Source: Natrinema salinisoli (GTDB lineage Archaea; Halobacteriota; Halobacteria; Halobacteriales; Natrialbaceae). Taken from it: a stretch of 64,000 nucleotides of DNA. Numbering within the stretch: the stretch's first letter is position 1; every line of letters begins with the position of its first letter. Position numbers and translations under genes: made by a program. Shown in pieces: positions 8,076 to 16,270 of this stretch. The notes below the pieces were generated by a model, which made no database searches, was not told the DNA's origin, and saw only the letters and a list, made by a program, of their open reading frames with translations. The stretch covers positions 186,001 through 250,000 of the forward strand of contig NZ_CP084470.1 in assembly GCF_020405205.1 (NCBI RefSeq), given 5' to 3'.

Positions 8076-9037
8076 AGCTCAAATACGGTTCACAGGTGGT
8101 TATAGATAGGCATTTTTAAACATACCATAATTAGCTCTAAACGGAGAGTGTACTCAACCTGACTTTCGAAATATGATAAAAAGTGCTATATTCAACTGAC
8201 TCGGCGGAAATAGGTTTATAGATCCGCGATGGCCAGTCCTGAGTAGATACATAGTAGTGATCTCTGATTTCTGATTTGTTCAATAAGCAGGTCTACTGAT
8301 CGGCTGATTCATTGGTTTCAGCGCGAAACAAACGAAGCCGTCTTGCTGAACCCATCCTCTGTATTCAGTACGCTGTTTGTGGAAACATCCGGACAGAACA
8401 CTCAATCGTTGCTGAATAGAGAGCGCGAATGCAGCACGAGATTCAACTCAATTTGCGAAGGTGGCGATCACTCAGTACAGGCAAACGATGCACCACGGTG
8501 GATTGGATGTATCCAACTCCTGGCAAGGATCACATACAGAATCCAGAGGTTGTGTGTGTTTCAGTCAGCTGGCCGTTTAAATTCATCAGACTCATGCTGT
8601 TCAAGACGCTTGGCCGTGCGTTTCATCGCCTTTCGGACACGCCGGTGGATCTTCTCCGTGTCAGTCACCAACACTAATTTGAGTCTGGGTGGCTTTTGAG
8701 ATCTCGGGCCTATGGGTGACACTTTCTTCGGGAGGGGCCTCCGGGTGAGAGGGTCAGTATCCCACAGGACACCTCCTTTAGAACACTCCTCTTCACACTG
8801 CAGAATGATGTCAACAGCTCCCAGCCTGCTGGCTCGGTCCCGTCCCCTTGAAAAGCTCTTCCACGAAAAATGGTAGCTCACGAAAATATTTTTCTTGGCC
8901 ATTGAATTGGAAAAGCACGCTCGCGATGGCCAGAGCATTAATCAACCTGTAGAACCTGTCTACTCATAGTACAATCATCCACATTTTCGAGAAAAGATTC
9001 GGGGACCGAACCAGCTACGAGACGCCATCCGGTAGTC
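8076..9037. other. long stretch with only degraded sequence
   Basis: No convincing intact gene. A minus-strand frame at 8561-8938 ends in a basic stretch (KIHRRVRKAMKRTAKRLEQ) but has no family match I recognise. Copy 2 of the degenerate repeat lies at 8410-8480. The promoter region of the kinase at 9111 begins near 9038. Confidence 0.5.
8410..8480 (+). repeat. degenerate repeat, copy 2
   Basis: TGCTGAATAGAGAGCGCGAA and AATTTGCGAAGGTGGCGATC followed by CTCAGTACAG match copy 1 at 7101-7174 with scattered differences. Confidence 0.5.
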
Positions 9038-9058
9038 GAGACCGAATTAATCGGTCTC
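9038..9058. promoter_or_regulatory. perfect inverted repeat upstream of the GAF kinase (candidate operator)
   Basis: GAGACCGA - ATTAA - TCGGTCTC: two perfect 8-bp arms around 5 bp, ending 52 bp before ATG 9111. It could be an operator or include the promoter (AT-rich centre). Confidence 0.45.
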
Positions 9059-9110
9059 AAACATAGTGAGTGTGTCACCGAATCGTCACCCCTTGAGCCC
9101 CACTCAATAA

Positions 9111-10718
9111 ATGGATCACGCACAACAATTGGACGCGCTCCACGAGCGAACACGGATGTTCATGCGGGCTGACTCTACCCACGATGTCGCACAAATTGCG
9201 ACCGACGCGGCCCGCGACCTCCTTGGGCTTGAAGTGAACAGTGTACTCGTATACGACGACAATCTGGATGCACTCGTGCCGCTGACGGAGACGCGGGAAG
9301 GACGAGCCTTGTTCGGCGAATACCCAGTATTCTATGCAGGCGAAGGATTCGTCTGGGAGGTCTTCGAAACAGGGGAGCCACAACTCTACGAGGATGTGAG
9401 CGCTGAACCGGGTGTGTACAATCCGGAGACACCGATTCGGAGTGAACTGATCTTCCCGCTCGGCGAGCACGGCGTCTTCATCGCTGGGTCAACGACCGCC
9501 CGTGACTTCGACGAGCAAACCAAATCGGTGGCGAGCGTGTTAACAGCCAATGTCGAAGCCGCGCTCGATCGCGTGACTCGGGAAGAGACCATCAAACAGC
9601 TATATCTCCAGCTCGAGGCGCTTATCCGGGCCGACACCCGCGAGGAGGTGGCGACTCTCGCAGTCGAGACGGCTCGGGATGCCCTTCACCTTCCGTTAAG
9701 CGGGATTCACCTTGCCAATCGAGCACGAACAGCCCTCGAGTCTGTTGCCGTCACTGACCAGTTCCGAGAGCAATTCGGGACAGCGCCCTCATACGATCGG
9801 ACTGCCCCGTCACGATCCATCGACTCCGTCATCTGGGACGTGTACGAACGCGGCGATACGGTCGTGATCGACGATGTCTGTGAGAACGATGAGATCGAGG
9901 CTACGGAGACGCCCGCTCGGAGCGGCATCATTCATGCCCTGGACGAGCATGGTGTCTTTATCACGTCGTCGCCCGATACGCGTGCGTTCGACGACACCGA
10001 TAAAGCACTGACGGACATCCTGGCAACAACCATCACCGCCGCGCTCGACCGGGTCGAACACGAAGTGTATCTCCGTGGGCAGAAAGCCACCTTGGAAACG
10101 GAGAACGAACGGCTCGAAGAGTTTGCGCATGTCGTTTCACACGATCTGCGCAATCCGCTGACGCTCGCAACCGGACGGCTTGACCAGGTGAAAGACGAGC
10201 ACGAGAGTGAGTCTCTCGAGGAGATCGACGCGGCGCTTGAGCGCATGGAGACGCTCATCGAGGATCTACTGACGCTCGCCCGCGAAGGCCGGACCGTCGC
10301 CGATTTCGAGGCGTTGTCCCTCGAAGAAGTAGTCCGTCAATGCTGGCACCTTCTCGACACGGATAATGCAACTCTAACTACCACTGGCGATTGTACCGTG
10401 CGCTCCAACCGGAGTCGATTTGCTCAACTCTTCGAGAACCTCTTTCGAAACGCAATCGAACACAACGAGGGGCCGGTAACGCTGACTGTTGGGCCACTCC
10501 AGGATGGGTTCTTTGTCGAAGATGATGGAGTTGGGATTCCGCCGGCCGACCGCGACCAGGTGTTTGCTGCCGGCTACTCAACGAATGATAATGGAACTGG
10601 GTTCGGGCTGCGGATTGTCCGGGAAATAGTCGACGCGCACGGCTGGGAGATTATGGTGACGGAGGGGTCGAACGGCGGAGCGCGCTTCGAGATAACGAAT
10701 GTTGCGCTCCCACCATAG
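9111..10718 (+). CDS. sensor histidine kinase with two GAF domains
   Basis: A 535-residue soluble kinase with no transmembrane segment. Two GAF-like domains (about 10-150 and 165-315) share repeated signatures (ADSTHDVAQIATDAARDLLGL versus ADTREEVATLAVETARDALHL, and DEHGVFI twice). A dimerisation/phosphoacceptor domain with FAHVVSHDLRNPL (phospho-His about 344) follows. The ATPase domain has an N box (LFENLFRNAIEHN), G1 (DDGVGIPP) and G2 (GTGFGLRIV). It resembles haloarchaeal Bat-like GAF kinases that respond to redox or light cues. No response regulator is adjacent. A perfect palindrome lies 52 bp upstream. The 3' side was the target of the IS unit at 10829. Confidence 0.9.
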   Translation: MDHAQQLDALHERTRMFMRADSTHDVAQIATDAARDLLGLEVNSVLVYDDNLDALVPLTETREGRALFGEYPVFYAGEGFVWEVFETGEPQLYEDVSAEPGVYNPETPIRSELIFPLGEHGVFIAGSTTARDFDEQTKSVASVLTANVEAALDRVTREETIKQLYLQLEALIRADTREEVATLAVETARDALHLPLSGIHLANRARTALESVAVTDQFREQFGTAPSYDRTAPSRSIDSVIWDVYERGDTVVIDDVCENDEIEATETPARSGIIHALDEHGVFITSSPDTRAFDDTDKALTDILATTITAALDRVEHEVYLRGQKATLETENERLEEFAHVVSHDLRNPLTLATGRLDQVKDEHESESLEEIDAALERMETLIEDLLTLAREGRTVADFEALSLEEVVRQCWHLLDTDNATLTTTGDCTVRSNRSRFAQLFENLFRNAIEHNEGPVTLTVGPLQDGFFVEDDGVGIPPADRDQVFAAGYSTNDNGTGFGLRIVREIVDAHGWEIMVTEGSNGGARFEITNVALPP

Positions 10719-10820
10719 CGGGTTCAGCAAAGCAGACGATGCCAAGATCACTGACCAACACAGCCCGCTTACGGCAGAGGGAGGACAAAATCGGATTTTG
10801 AGCGGAAGTTTATGAATTTG

Positions 10821-10828
10821 GAACCACC
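10821..10828 (+). repeat. 8-bp target site duplication, left copy
   Basis: GAACCACC directly precedes the left IS end at 10829 and recurs at 13908-13915 directly after the right IS end. Confidence 0.75.
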
Positions 10829-10880
10829 GGCTCTGTTGAAATCCTCAAAGAGTTACAGGTTCGCCCTGTAATTCCACGAG

Positions 10881-11703
10881 ATGAAGGCCCTCCCGAAGTC
10901 GCAGATTCTCCGCTTTACTGAGAAGGCGATCCATCTGGCACGCCGAGCGGTCTCTCGATACTCCTCGAAGTTCTCCAAACACCGCTATACACTCCCGCAG
11001 CACGTTGTTCTGTTGTGTCTCAAAGTTCGAAAGAACACAACCTACCGTGGTCTACTTGACGAACTGATCGAGATGCCACGCATCCGACGAGTTCTTGGAT
11101 TAGCCGAACTTCCTACGCCATCAACGCTCTGTAAGGCATTTAACCGGCTTGATATGGCCGTATAGCGTATTATGCTGACTCTCTCAACGACGCTACTTCC
11201 GATGAGCGGAGTTGTTGGAGTTGATGCGTCAGGGTTTGACCGCAGTCACGCTTCGAAACACTACACGAAACGCGCCGAGCTCACGATTCAGCAGCTCAAA
11301 GTGACGCTGTTGGTCGATACAAAGGTGAACGCAATTCTCGATCTCCACGTGACGACGACACGAAAACACGATAGCCAGATCGCTCCGTCGTTGGTCAAAC
11401 GCAATCCCGAGAGCATCGATATTCTGCTCGGTGACAAAGGGTACGACGATCAGAAAATCAGGAGACTTGCCCGTCAATACGAGGTACGTCCACTGATTAA
11501 GCATCGTGAGTTCACGTCACTTCCCGGGAATGGAACGCACGCTTGGACGCTGATCTCTACGGACAACGGAGTCAACCAGAGACGGTCAATTCAACGCTCA
11601 AGCGGAAGTTCGGTGCGTTCGTCCGCTCACGACGGTGGTGGAAGCAATTCCGTGAACGCACTATCGCCTGTCTCAGTCACAACATCGACCGATCACTCTG
11701 AGT
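10881..11703 (+). pseudogene. IS5-family transposase, broken by TAG and a frameshift
   Basis: The first segment (10881-11165) is MKALPKSQILRFTEKAIHLA..., ending in LCKAFNRLDMAV at a TAG (11163-11165). The same frame continues as RIMLTLSTTLLPMSGVVGVDASGFDRSHASKHYTKR..., where relatives carry a Trp, so TGG to TAG is likely. Near 11530 (CTTCCCGGGAATGG) one base is missing. After the shift the frame reads WNARLDADLYGQRSQ-ETVNS-LKRKFGAFVRSRRWWKQF up to TGA at about 11703. The DDE catalytic core (VDASGF, LGDKGYDD, and the E of ETVNS) is otherwise recognisable. A homologous C-terminal fragment lies at 61285-61505. Confidence 0.85.
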
Positions 11704-11878
11704 AATCAAAAGAGGGGACTTACAGATCGCTTAGCACAGTGACCACTCCCAACGGATATTTCAGCGACCAAGATGTCGAACAAAGATGATACCAACATAG
11801 CCTTAGACTCCACCTTATGGTGCCAACATTGCTTTCCTGTTAATTATCCGTGCGCACAGAAAGTTGGAAGGGCGTTCT

Positions 11879-12100
11879 TCAATAGCCGCCCGCATCCGAA
11901 AAGCACCGTCCGCATCTGCTAATTTCATTACTAGCAATTTCCTGTTCTACGGAGGTGTTGCGTAACTGCTCTTGCCTAAGGTGGCGGGTCACACCACAAT
12001 CCGTATGGAACCCGGAGGTACCCCGCTTTCGTTTGTGTAGCGTGTCCGTATTCACGTTCACAATCCCATCCTGGAGAGGTTCGTCGAGGGTATTGCCCAT
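11879..12100 (-). CDS. small haloarchaeal zinc-binding-like protein
   Basis: A 73-residue protein from ATG 12098-12100 with a C-G-V-T-R-H segment and a C-terminal C-G-R-C-F-S-D-A-G-G-Y. The Cys/His pattern suggests a metal-binding knuckle. I recall similar short proteins in other haloarchaea, but no function is known. It is on the opposite strand to the transposase remnant inside the IS-bounded unit, so it is passenger DNA. The following 175 bp up to 12275 contain only the promoter region of the Bat gene. Confidence 0.6.
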   Translation of the reverse strand: MGNTLDEPLQDGIVNVNTDTLHKRKRGTSGFHTDCGVTRHLRQEQLRNTSVEQEIASNEISRCGRCFSDAGGY

Positions 12101-12268
12101 AGCTACCGTGTCCTACCACCTCAAATAGTTATTTTCCCTAACTGTCAAGGTGTGTTCGATCGTCAATCGGTGGCTACCGGTTTCTCTTGCTATTTGCAGA
12201 GCCGTCACAATTAGTGACACTCTGTCTCGACCAGAGCCCAGCAATTAGGTCGTTAATCCCAGAGTACA

Positions 12269-12294
12269 TTGTGGTATGATAACGTATACCACAA
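12269..12294. promoter_or_regulatory. inverted repeat in the promoter of the Bat-type gene
   Basis: TTGTGGTAT (12269-12277) and ATACCACAA (12286-12294) are perfect 9-bp arms around 8 bp. The right arm abuts a TATA-like GATATTT at 12294-12300, about 30 bp before ATG 12330. It is a good candidate operator. One half (ATTGTGGTATGATA) recurs with one mismatch at 52368-52381. Confidence 0.5.
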
Positions 12295-12329
12295 GATATT
12301 TGTCCCATTCCCGGGTACTGGGTACACCA

Positions 12330-13031
12330 ATGTCTCTGCAAGAACCATCAGCCAGACCTGTGTGTGAAGTTGAGTTTGGCTTTCAGGACCCTCGGTATCC
12401 GTTCGTGGGTGTCACTAAGAAGGAATCGTGCCGGTTCGAACTTGCCGAAATGCTCCCTCGTCCCGATGGGCGGTACGCCGAATACTTCCACGTTAGCGGA
12501 GTCGAACCGGAGCGAGTAGCAGGCTACGCAACCGAGCTGGAGACCGTCGACGTCACGATCCTTGCCGAGTATGAGGATGGAGGCAGTTTGGAATTTCTTG
12601 TATCTGGCGATTGTCCTGCATTTCGACTAACCGAACTCGGAGCGCTCCCGCGCGAAGTCTGCGCGATAGAAGGCGTTGGTCGTCTCGTCGCCGAAATTCC
12701 TGCTGAAGAAAATCCATCGGAAGTCGTCGAGACATTTTTGCAAGAGTATCCGGATGTATCGCTGCTCTCGAAGCGGGAAAAAGACGGTATTGCGCCCCGA
12801 TTTCCAGACTCCGGGTTCCAACGAGTCCTCCAGAATCATCTCACGGATCGCCAACGCGAAGTACTCAAAGCGGCGTTTGAAGAAGGATATTATGAGTGGC
12901 CACGCGAATGCACCGGCGAAGACATCGCTACGGAACTCGGTATTACATCAGCCACCTTTTCCGAGCATATTCAAGCCGCTGAGCGGAAACTACTCACAGT
13001 TATGTTCAATGGTTCCGATGGCGGAAACTAA
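12330..13031 (+). CDS. Bat-type (HTH_10) transcriptional regulator
   Basis: A 233-residue protein from ATG 12330; the preceding 18 codons overlap the promoter. The N-terminal 150 residues form the bacterio-opsin-activator-type sensory region. The C-terminus LTDRQREVLKAAFEEGYYEWPRECTGEDIATELGITSATFSEHIQAAERKLL is the HTH_10 DNA-binding domain. It lies in the IS-bounded unit next to a palindromic promoter element, which suggests autoregulation. It is convergent with the HalOD1 gene downstream. The regulated genes are unknown. Confidence 0.88.
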   Translation: MSLQEPSARPVCEVEFGFQDPRYPFVGVTKKESCRFELAEMLPRPDGRYAEYFHVSGVEPERVAGYATELETVDVTILAEYEDGGSLEFLVSGDCPAFRLTELGALPREVCAIEGVGRLVAEIPAEENPSEVVETFLQEYPDVSLLSKREKDGIAPRFPDSGFQRVLQNHLTDRQREVLKAAFEEGYYEWPRECTGEDIATELGITSATFSEHIQAAERKLLTVMFNGSDGGN

Positions 13032-13081
13032 TTCCGCGCACAGTTTGGTTGATTACGGCCCACCGAATCCGCCTTCTGCTA

Positions 13082-13405
13082 TTACTCGGGTCCTTTCACG
13101 ACTACCTCCCCATCTGCGAAGACTGTGACATCGCAACCCTCGTACTGGAAGTTGACAGTATCCGATGGGAAATGATGTGAATCCGTAGATTGTGGTCCAA
13201 AGAGATCTGCAAGGGCATCGACATCGATGCTGTTGTAGAGCGGGGGGATTTCGGTGGGATTCTTTCCAGTTGCTTTTAAGACAGAAGTAGCGATTGTGTG
13301 GATTACGGATTCACAGTCCATTTGGTTACATTTCGATGTGACGACGATTTGTTGTACGTCTGTGCTAGACCCGTGCTCGGGGGGTGGGGTATCTCGTTCA
13401 CTCAT
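13082..13405 (-). CDS. HalOD1 output domain protein
   Basis: A 107-residue protein from ATG 13403-13405 (MSERDTPPPEHGSS). CESVIHTIATSVLKATGKNPTEIPPLYNSIDVDALADLF, then VNFQYEGCDVTVFADGEVVV, is a full HalOD1 motif set. It is convergent with the Bat-type gene and divergent from the amphi-Trp gene at 13548. All three are inside the IS-bounded unit. Confidence 0.85.
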   Translation of the reverse strand: MSERDTPPPEHGSSTDVQQIVVTSKCNQMDCESVIHTIATSVLKATGKNPTEIPPLYNSIDVDALADLFGPQSTDSHHFPSDTVNFQYEGCDVTVFADGEVVVKGPE

Positions 13406-13547
13406 GGTGTCCAACCTCACAAGAGGTCCGGATGAGATACTGCAGGCTCACTCCATAATCGATGTCCCTACATCGCAAGGGCTTCTGAGTCATGATTGCT
13501 TTATTATTAGGGATTCACTTATCGGTGCAGGAAACGTACCGTTCATT

Positions 13548-13835
13548 ATGCCTGAAGAAGTCCTGTTCAAATCAGAAAGTGACCAGACCCGAGAAGAAAT
13601 CGCATCGTATCTCCGCAATGTCGCTGATAAGCTCGAACAAGGGGATGCAATCACACTCAAATCCGGTTCCGAGTCTGTGACAATGGAACCACCAGCACGC
13701 CCGACGTTTGAGGTCAAAGCCGAACGCGAGGGGCCAACGGACGGGCCCGGTGAATTGAGTCTCGAGTTCGAACTCGAATGGGAGGAGAACGGCAATGAGG
13801 GGGATGGCGGGAGCGAACAGTTAGAAATTGAGTGA
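13548..13835 (+). CDS. amphi-Trp domain protein
   Basis: A 95-residue protein from ATG 13548. MPEEVLFKSESDQTREEIASYLRNVADKLEQGDAITLKSGSESVTMEPPARPTFEVKAEREG is the amphi-Trp domain layout: a charged helix followed by beta strands with conserved aromatics. Its function is unknown. The acidic tail (EWEENGNEGDGGSEQLEIE) is halophile-typical. An upstream TATA-like TTTATTATTA at 13500-13509 fits a short leader. It is the last gene before the right IS end. Confidence 0.8.
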   Translation: MPEEVLFKSESDQTREEIASYLRNVADKLEQGDAITLKSGSESVTMEPPARPTFEVKAEREGPTDGPGELSLEFELEWEENGNEGDGGSEQLEIE

Positions 13836-13907
13836 TCAATTTGCATCTTTTAGTGACTAGCCGTTTCGGACGAGAATCTATCTGAATAAGAGGATTTCAA
13901 CAAAGCC

Positions 13908-13915
13908 GAACCACC
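13908..13915 (+). repeat. 8-bp target site duplication, right copy
   Basis: GAACCACC directly follows the right IS end; see 10821-10828. Confidence 0.75.
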
Positions 13916-13947
13916 GTATTTTTAGAATTGTAAGGAGAATTGTTAGT

Positions 13948-14706
13948 ATGGATTCTCCGCCGCCTGGATGGACGACGCATCGGTTCGATAAGCGGTCAGT
14001 GCGGTTCAGTAACAATGCAAAACGGATAGAAGTGGGCATTAAACCGGTTCCCCGTGCGGGTAGGAGGGAGCAGTCTGATACAAATTCCACAGGGTTCGTT
14101 GTCCATGTCCATCAGGATCGGGTTGGTAAAGGAACCCTCGGGGATCGGAACATGGCGACGACCGTTGAGACGTGGGACAAGGCGTTGACAATTATCTACA
14201 CGTTCATGGAAAGGTTCAATGCGGAGCAAGCAGCGCTGCCGCGGGACGATGTAGAATCGGTTCATCGAAGTCTTGACGACGTCAATACGGCCGAAGCCGT
14301 TCTCTCGACAACAACAGCTGCGGAAGCACTCACTGATGCCGCAGGGTACACAGACGAGTTATTGCTGGATGTCTTAGCGACAGAGACGAATAGCCAGTTT
14401 CGGTTGGTAGCCCATCGGAAGGGGAGCGAGGTTAACACTATTTATCGGAATCGGGCCTCTGACCTTGGTAATATCTCCATTGCAAAGATACACACTACGT
14501 TCCCGGTGGACACATTAGGGGTTGAAACGATACTGGATGCTGAGATGCCGATTGCGATAACGGTCCATGTTGGCAACCATACGATCTATCGGTTCATTTT
14601 CGGCGACAGGAAAGAAACGGACGTCGTCCTTCCTCGCGGGATTCAGCTCGTAACACCAGAGTTTGAGCGAACAGTCATGAACGTCTTAGACGAGAAATGG
14701 ACGTAG
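13948..14706 (+). CDS. hypothetical haloarchaeal protein, 252 aa
   Basis: The frame opens at ATG 13948, preceded by a ribosome-binding-site-like AAGGAG (13932-13937) and a TATA-like TATTTTTAG just after the IS target duplication. The N-terminal part MDSPPPGWTTHRFDKRSVRFSN and FVVHVHQDRVGK suggest a beta-rich domain. A helical middle and a second beta-rich part (FRLVAHRKGSEVNTIYRNR) follow. No family is recognised. It lies convergent with the peroxiredoxin gene, 19 bp apart. The IS insertion lies only about 40 bp upstream and may have replaced its promoter context. Confidence 0.65.
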   Translation: MDSPPPGWTTHRFDKRSVRFSNNAKRIEVGIKPVPRAGRREQSDTNSTGFVVHVHQDRVGKGTLGDRNMATTVETWDKALTIIYTFMERFNAEQAALPRDDVESVHRSLDDVNTAEAVLSTTTAAEALTDAAGYTDELLLDVLATETNSQFRLVAHRKGSEVNTIYRNRASDLGNISIAKIHTTFPVDTLGVETILDAEMPIAITVHVGNHTIYRFIFGDRKETDVVLPRGIQLVTPEFERTVMNVLDEKWT

Positions 14707-14725
14707 TATCGCTCTGGTTTGATTA

Positions 14726-15214
14726 CTACGAGTCGAAGATATCGACTGACTTCATTGCATCTTGGACTTCCGATAGATCCGGCTTCACAAGAGCATCTTC
14801 CGTCATCCATGCATACTGGACGGTTTGTGTGTCGTCGATCACGAAGAGTGCCCGTTGTGAGACGTTTTGATGCTGTTCCCAGATATCGTATCGGACACCG
14901 TACTCCTCACAGATTTCAGCGAGGCTGTCGCTCAGGAGTGGGAATGTCAAATCGTACTCGTCAATGAACGCGCGGTGGGAATAGGCACTATCAGTAGAGA
15001 TGCCGAAGAGATTGACTCCCTCGGTGAACGTTAGCCACTCGACATCGCGGAAGTCACAGAGCTCTTCCGTGCAAATCGGACTGAAATCGAATGGGTAAAA
15101 GGCTAACACAGCAGCGCCCTCATTGGTGTACTCTTCGAGACTATACTCGTCGATTGTCTCACCGTCCGTCCCTGGAAGAGTGAACGAAGGCGCTGTCTCA
15201 CCGGGTTCGAGCAT
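14726..15214 (-). CDS. peroxiredoxin (AhpC/TSA, BCP-like)
   Basis: A 162-residue thioredoxin-fold protein, MLEPGETAPSFTLPGTDGETIDEYSLEEY, with the active site FYPFDFSPICTEELCDFRD (peroxidatic Cys48; Cys53 is the possible resolving Cys, as in BCP-type enzymes). The usual Pro before the active-site Thr/Ser is present in the F-x-P-x-x-F-S-P-x-C-T form. It reduces peroxides using a thioredoxin-like donor. The length is typical. The start ATG 15212-15214 gives the expected N-terminus. Confidence 0.92.
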   Translation of the reverse strand: MLEPGETAPSFTLPGTDGETIDEYSLEEYTNEGAAVLAFYPFDFSPICTEELCDFRDVEWLTFTEGVNLFGISTDSAYSHRAFIDEYDLTFPLLSDSLAEICEEYGVRYDIWEQHQNVSQRALFVIDDTQTVQYAWMTEDALVKPDLSEVQDAMKSVDIFDS

Positions 15215-15586
15215 ATCTCGTATGAATCTCGTCTAATCAACCATAAAATAGTATGAAGTATGTGAACATTGAACAGTTCGCACAGCTACGTAACAGTTGA
15301 TTCGGTTGAAAGAAGATAAACTTCATAACCAGATGTTCCAATGGGGTCATCGAAGGCGACCCTACCGAGTCGTATTATTTTTTGACTCAAGCCGTTTTAG
15401 AATTGGTCTTGATTAAGCCGATATGGCCGCTATCCGTGATCGGGGTCAGGAAAGGCTACGACACCGTCGACATCGAGGCGTTCGAGAAGATCTTGCATAC
15501 ACTCGATACCTACGGGAGCCGGTTTGGTGACAACGCAGACCCACCCGAATAGTACACCGTCACCCTGTTAGGAGCCCTGGCTACAG
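15215..15586. other. intergenic stretch with one possible gene remnant
   Basis: A plus-strand frame ending at TAG about 15552 reads RKGYDTVDIEAFEKILHTLDTYGSRFGDNADPPE. It looks coding-like but is short, begins without a clear start, and matches no family I know. The rest contains the AT-rich upstream region of the peroxiredoxin gene. Confidence 0.4.
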
Positions 15587-16076
15587 CTACTCAAGCGGTT
15601 CTATCTCGTCGCTCGGACGGATACTGCCACCTTCAAGGATATCTGCCCGGAGCCCTCCGCGATGAGCCAATGGCTCCAATACGTCTTTTTCGGTGATGCG
15701 TTCCAGATACCCGCAGGGCTCACACAGTCGGGCGCCGCGACAGACAACCTCACCGACGCGGAACCGCTTGCCGACGAGATGGTTGAGTGCAGCGTCCTGG
15801 GTGACAATATTTCGGCGGTGTTCCCCCGGCGCGAGTTCGATATCCGCCTCGCGCTCGATCCCTTCGATGGCTTCCCGCTCGATGAGCGTTAAATCGTAGC
15901 CATCAGGGCGCTCCTCGTTCGGCCCCCCACTTGACGAAGGTTCCGGTCTCGATCTCGCGGAAATATCGGTCCCCTCGGAGGCCTCCCGGGACGGCCTCGA
16001 CGTCACTCCGATCGGTCATCTCGGCTTTGGCCTCCGGAGCAGTGAAGATACGTTCAACAGTCCCCATGCCGTTCAT
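15587..16076 (-). pseudogene. MOSC-domain protein, frameshifted in a G6 run
   Basis: From ATG 16074-16076 (MNGMGTVERIFTAPEAKAEM) the frame covers DVEAVPGGLRGDRYFREIETGTFVKWG and then runs into a stop. One frame over it continues as GPNEERPDGYDLTLIEREAIEGIEREADIELAPGEHRRNIVTQDAALNHLVGKRFRVGEVVCRGARLCEPCGYLERIT to 15587. Together they form a complete MOSC (molybdenum cofactor sulfurase C-terminal) protein of about 162 residues, including the conserved HRRN and C-E-P-C motif. The shift lies at six consecutive C on the plus strand (15923-15928); five would restore W-G-P-N. This is either a real mutation, slippage, or a homopolymer sequencing error. Confidence 0.8.
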
Positions 16077-16270
16077 ACTACAAGTTCTCACTCCGTTAGC
16101 AAATCTTTTTCGTGAGAGTCTCTCGTTTAACATCTCGTGAGCAGGAAGTCAGCTGTACTGAACGGCAGCCTCACCCTCACTCCGAACGAGGAAAGCACAT
16201 TGTCAGCTACTGGGACCCCCAACGAATGCGTTCGGGAGAACTTCCTCCGGAGATCTGTGACCACGAACCA

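Larger units (their letters stand above)
10829..13907 (+). mobile_element. IS5-type unit carrying passenger genes, bounded by inverted repeats and an 8-bp target duplication
   Basis: The left end GGCTCTGTTGAAATCCTC (10829-10846) and the right end GAGGATTTCAACAAAGCC (13890-13907) are inverted repeats with 17 of 18 matches, flanked by the same 8 bp GAACCACC. This shows that the 3,079-bp segment inserted as one unit, or that two copies of one IS recombined. The transposase remnant fills only the first 0.9 kb. The remainder holds a small zinc protein, a Bat-type regulator, a HalOD1 protein and an amphi-Trp protein. An IS of this kind is normally about 1 kb, so about 2 kb is cargo. The transposase is now broken, so the unit cannot move by itself. 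Confidence 0.75.

Noticed and set aside
12276-12329. Upstream extension of the Bat-type gene (18 extra residues)
   Set aside because: It would start inside the palindromic promoter region and shows no similarity to the family N-terminus. ATG 12330 fits the TATA-like box.
15430-15552. Short plus-strand frame as an intact small gene
   Set aside because: Only about 35 codons, GTG start without promoter support, and no recognisable family. Kept only as a remark for the intergenic region.
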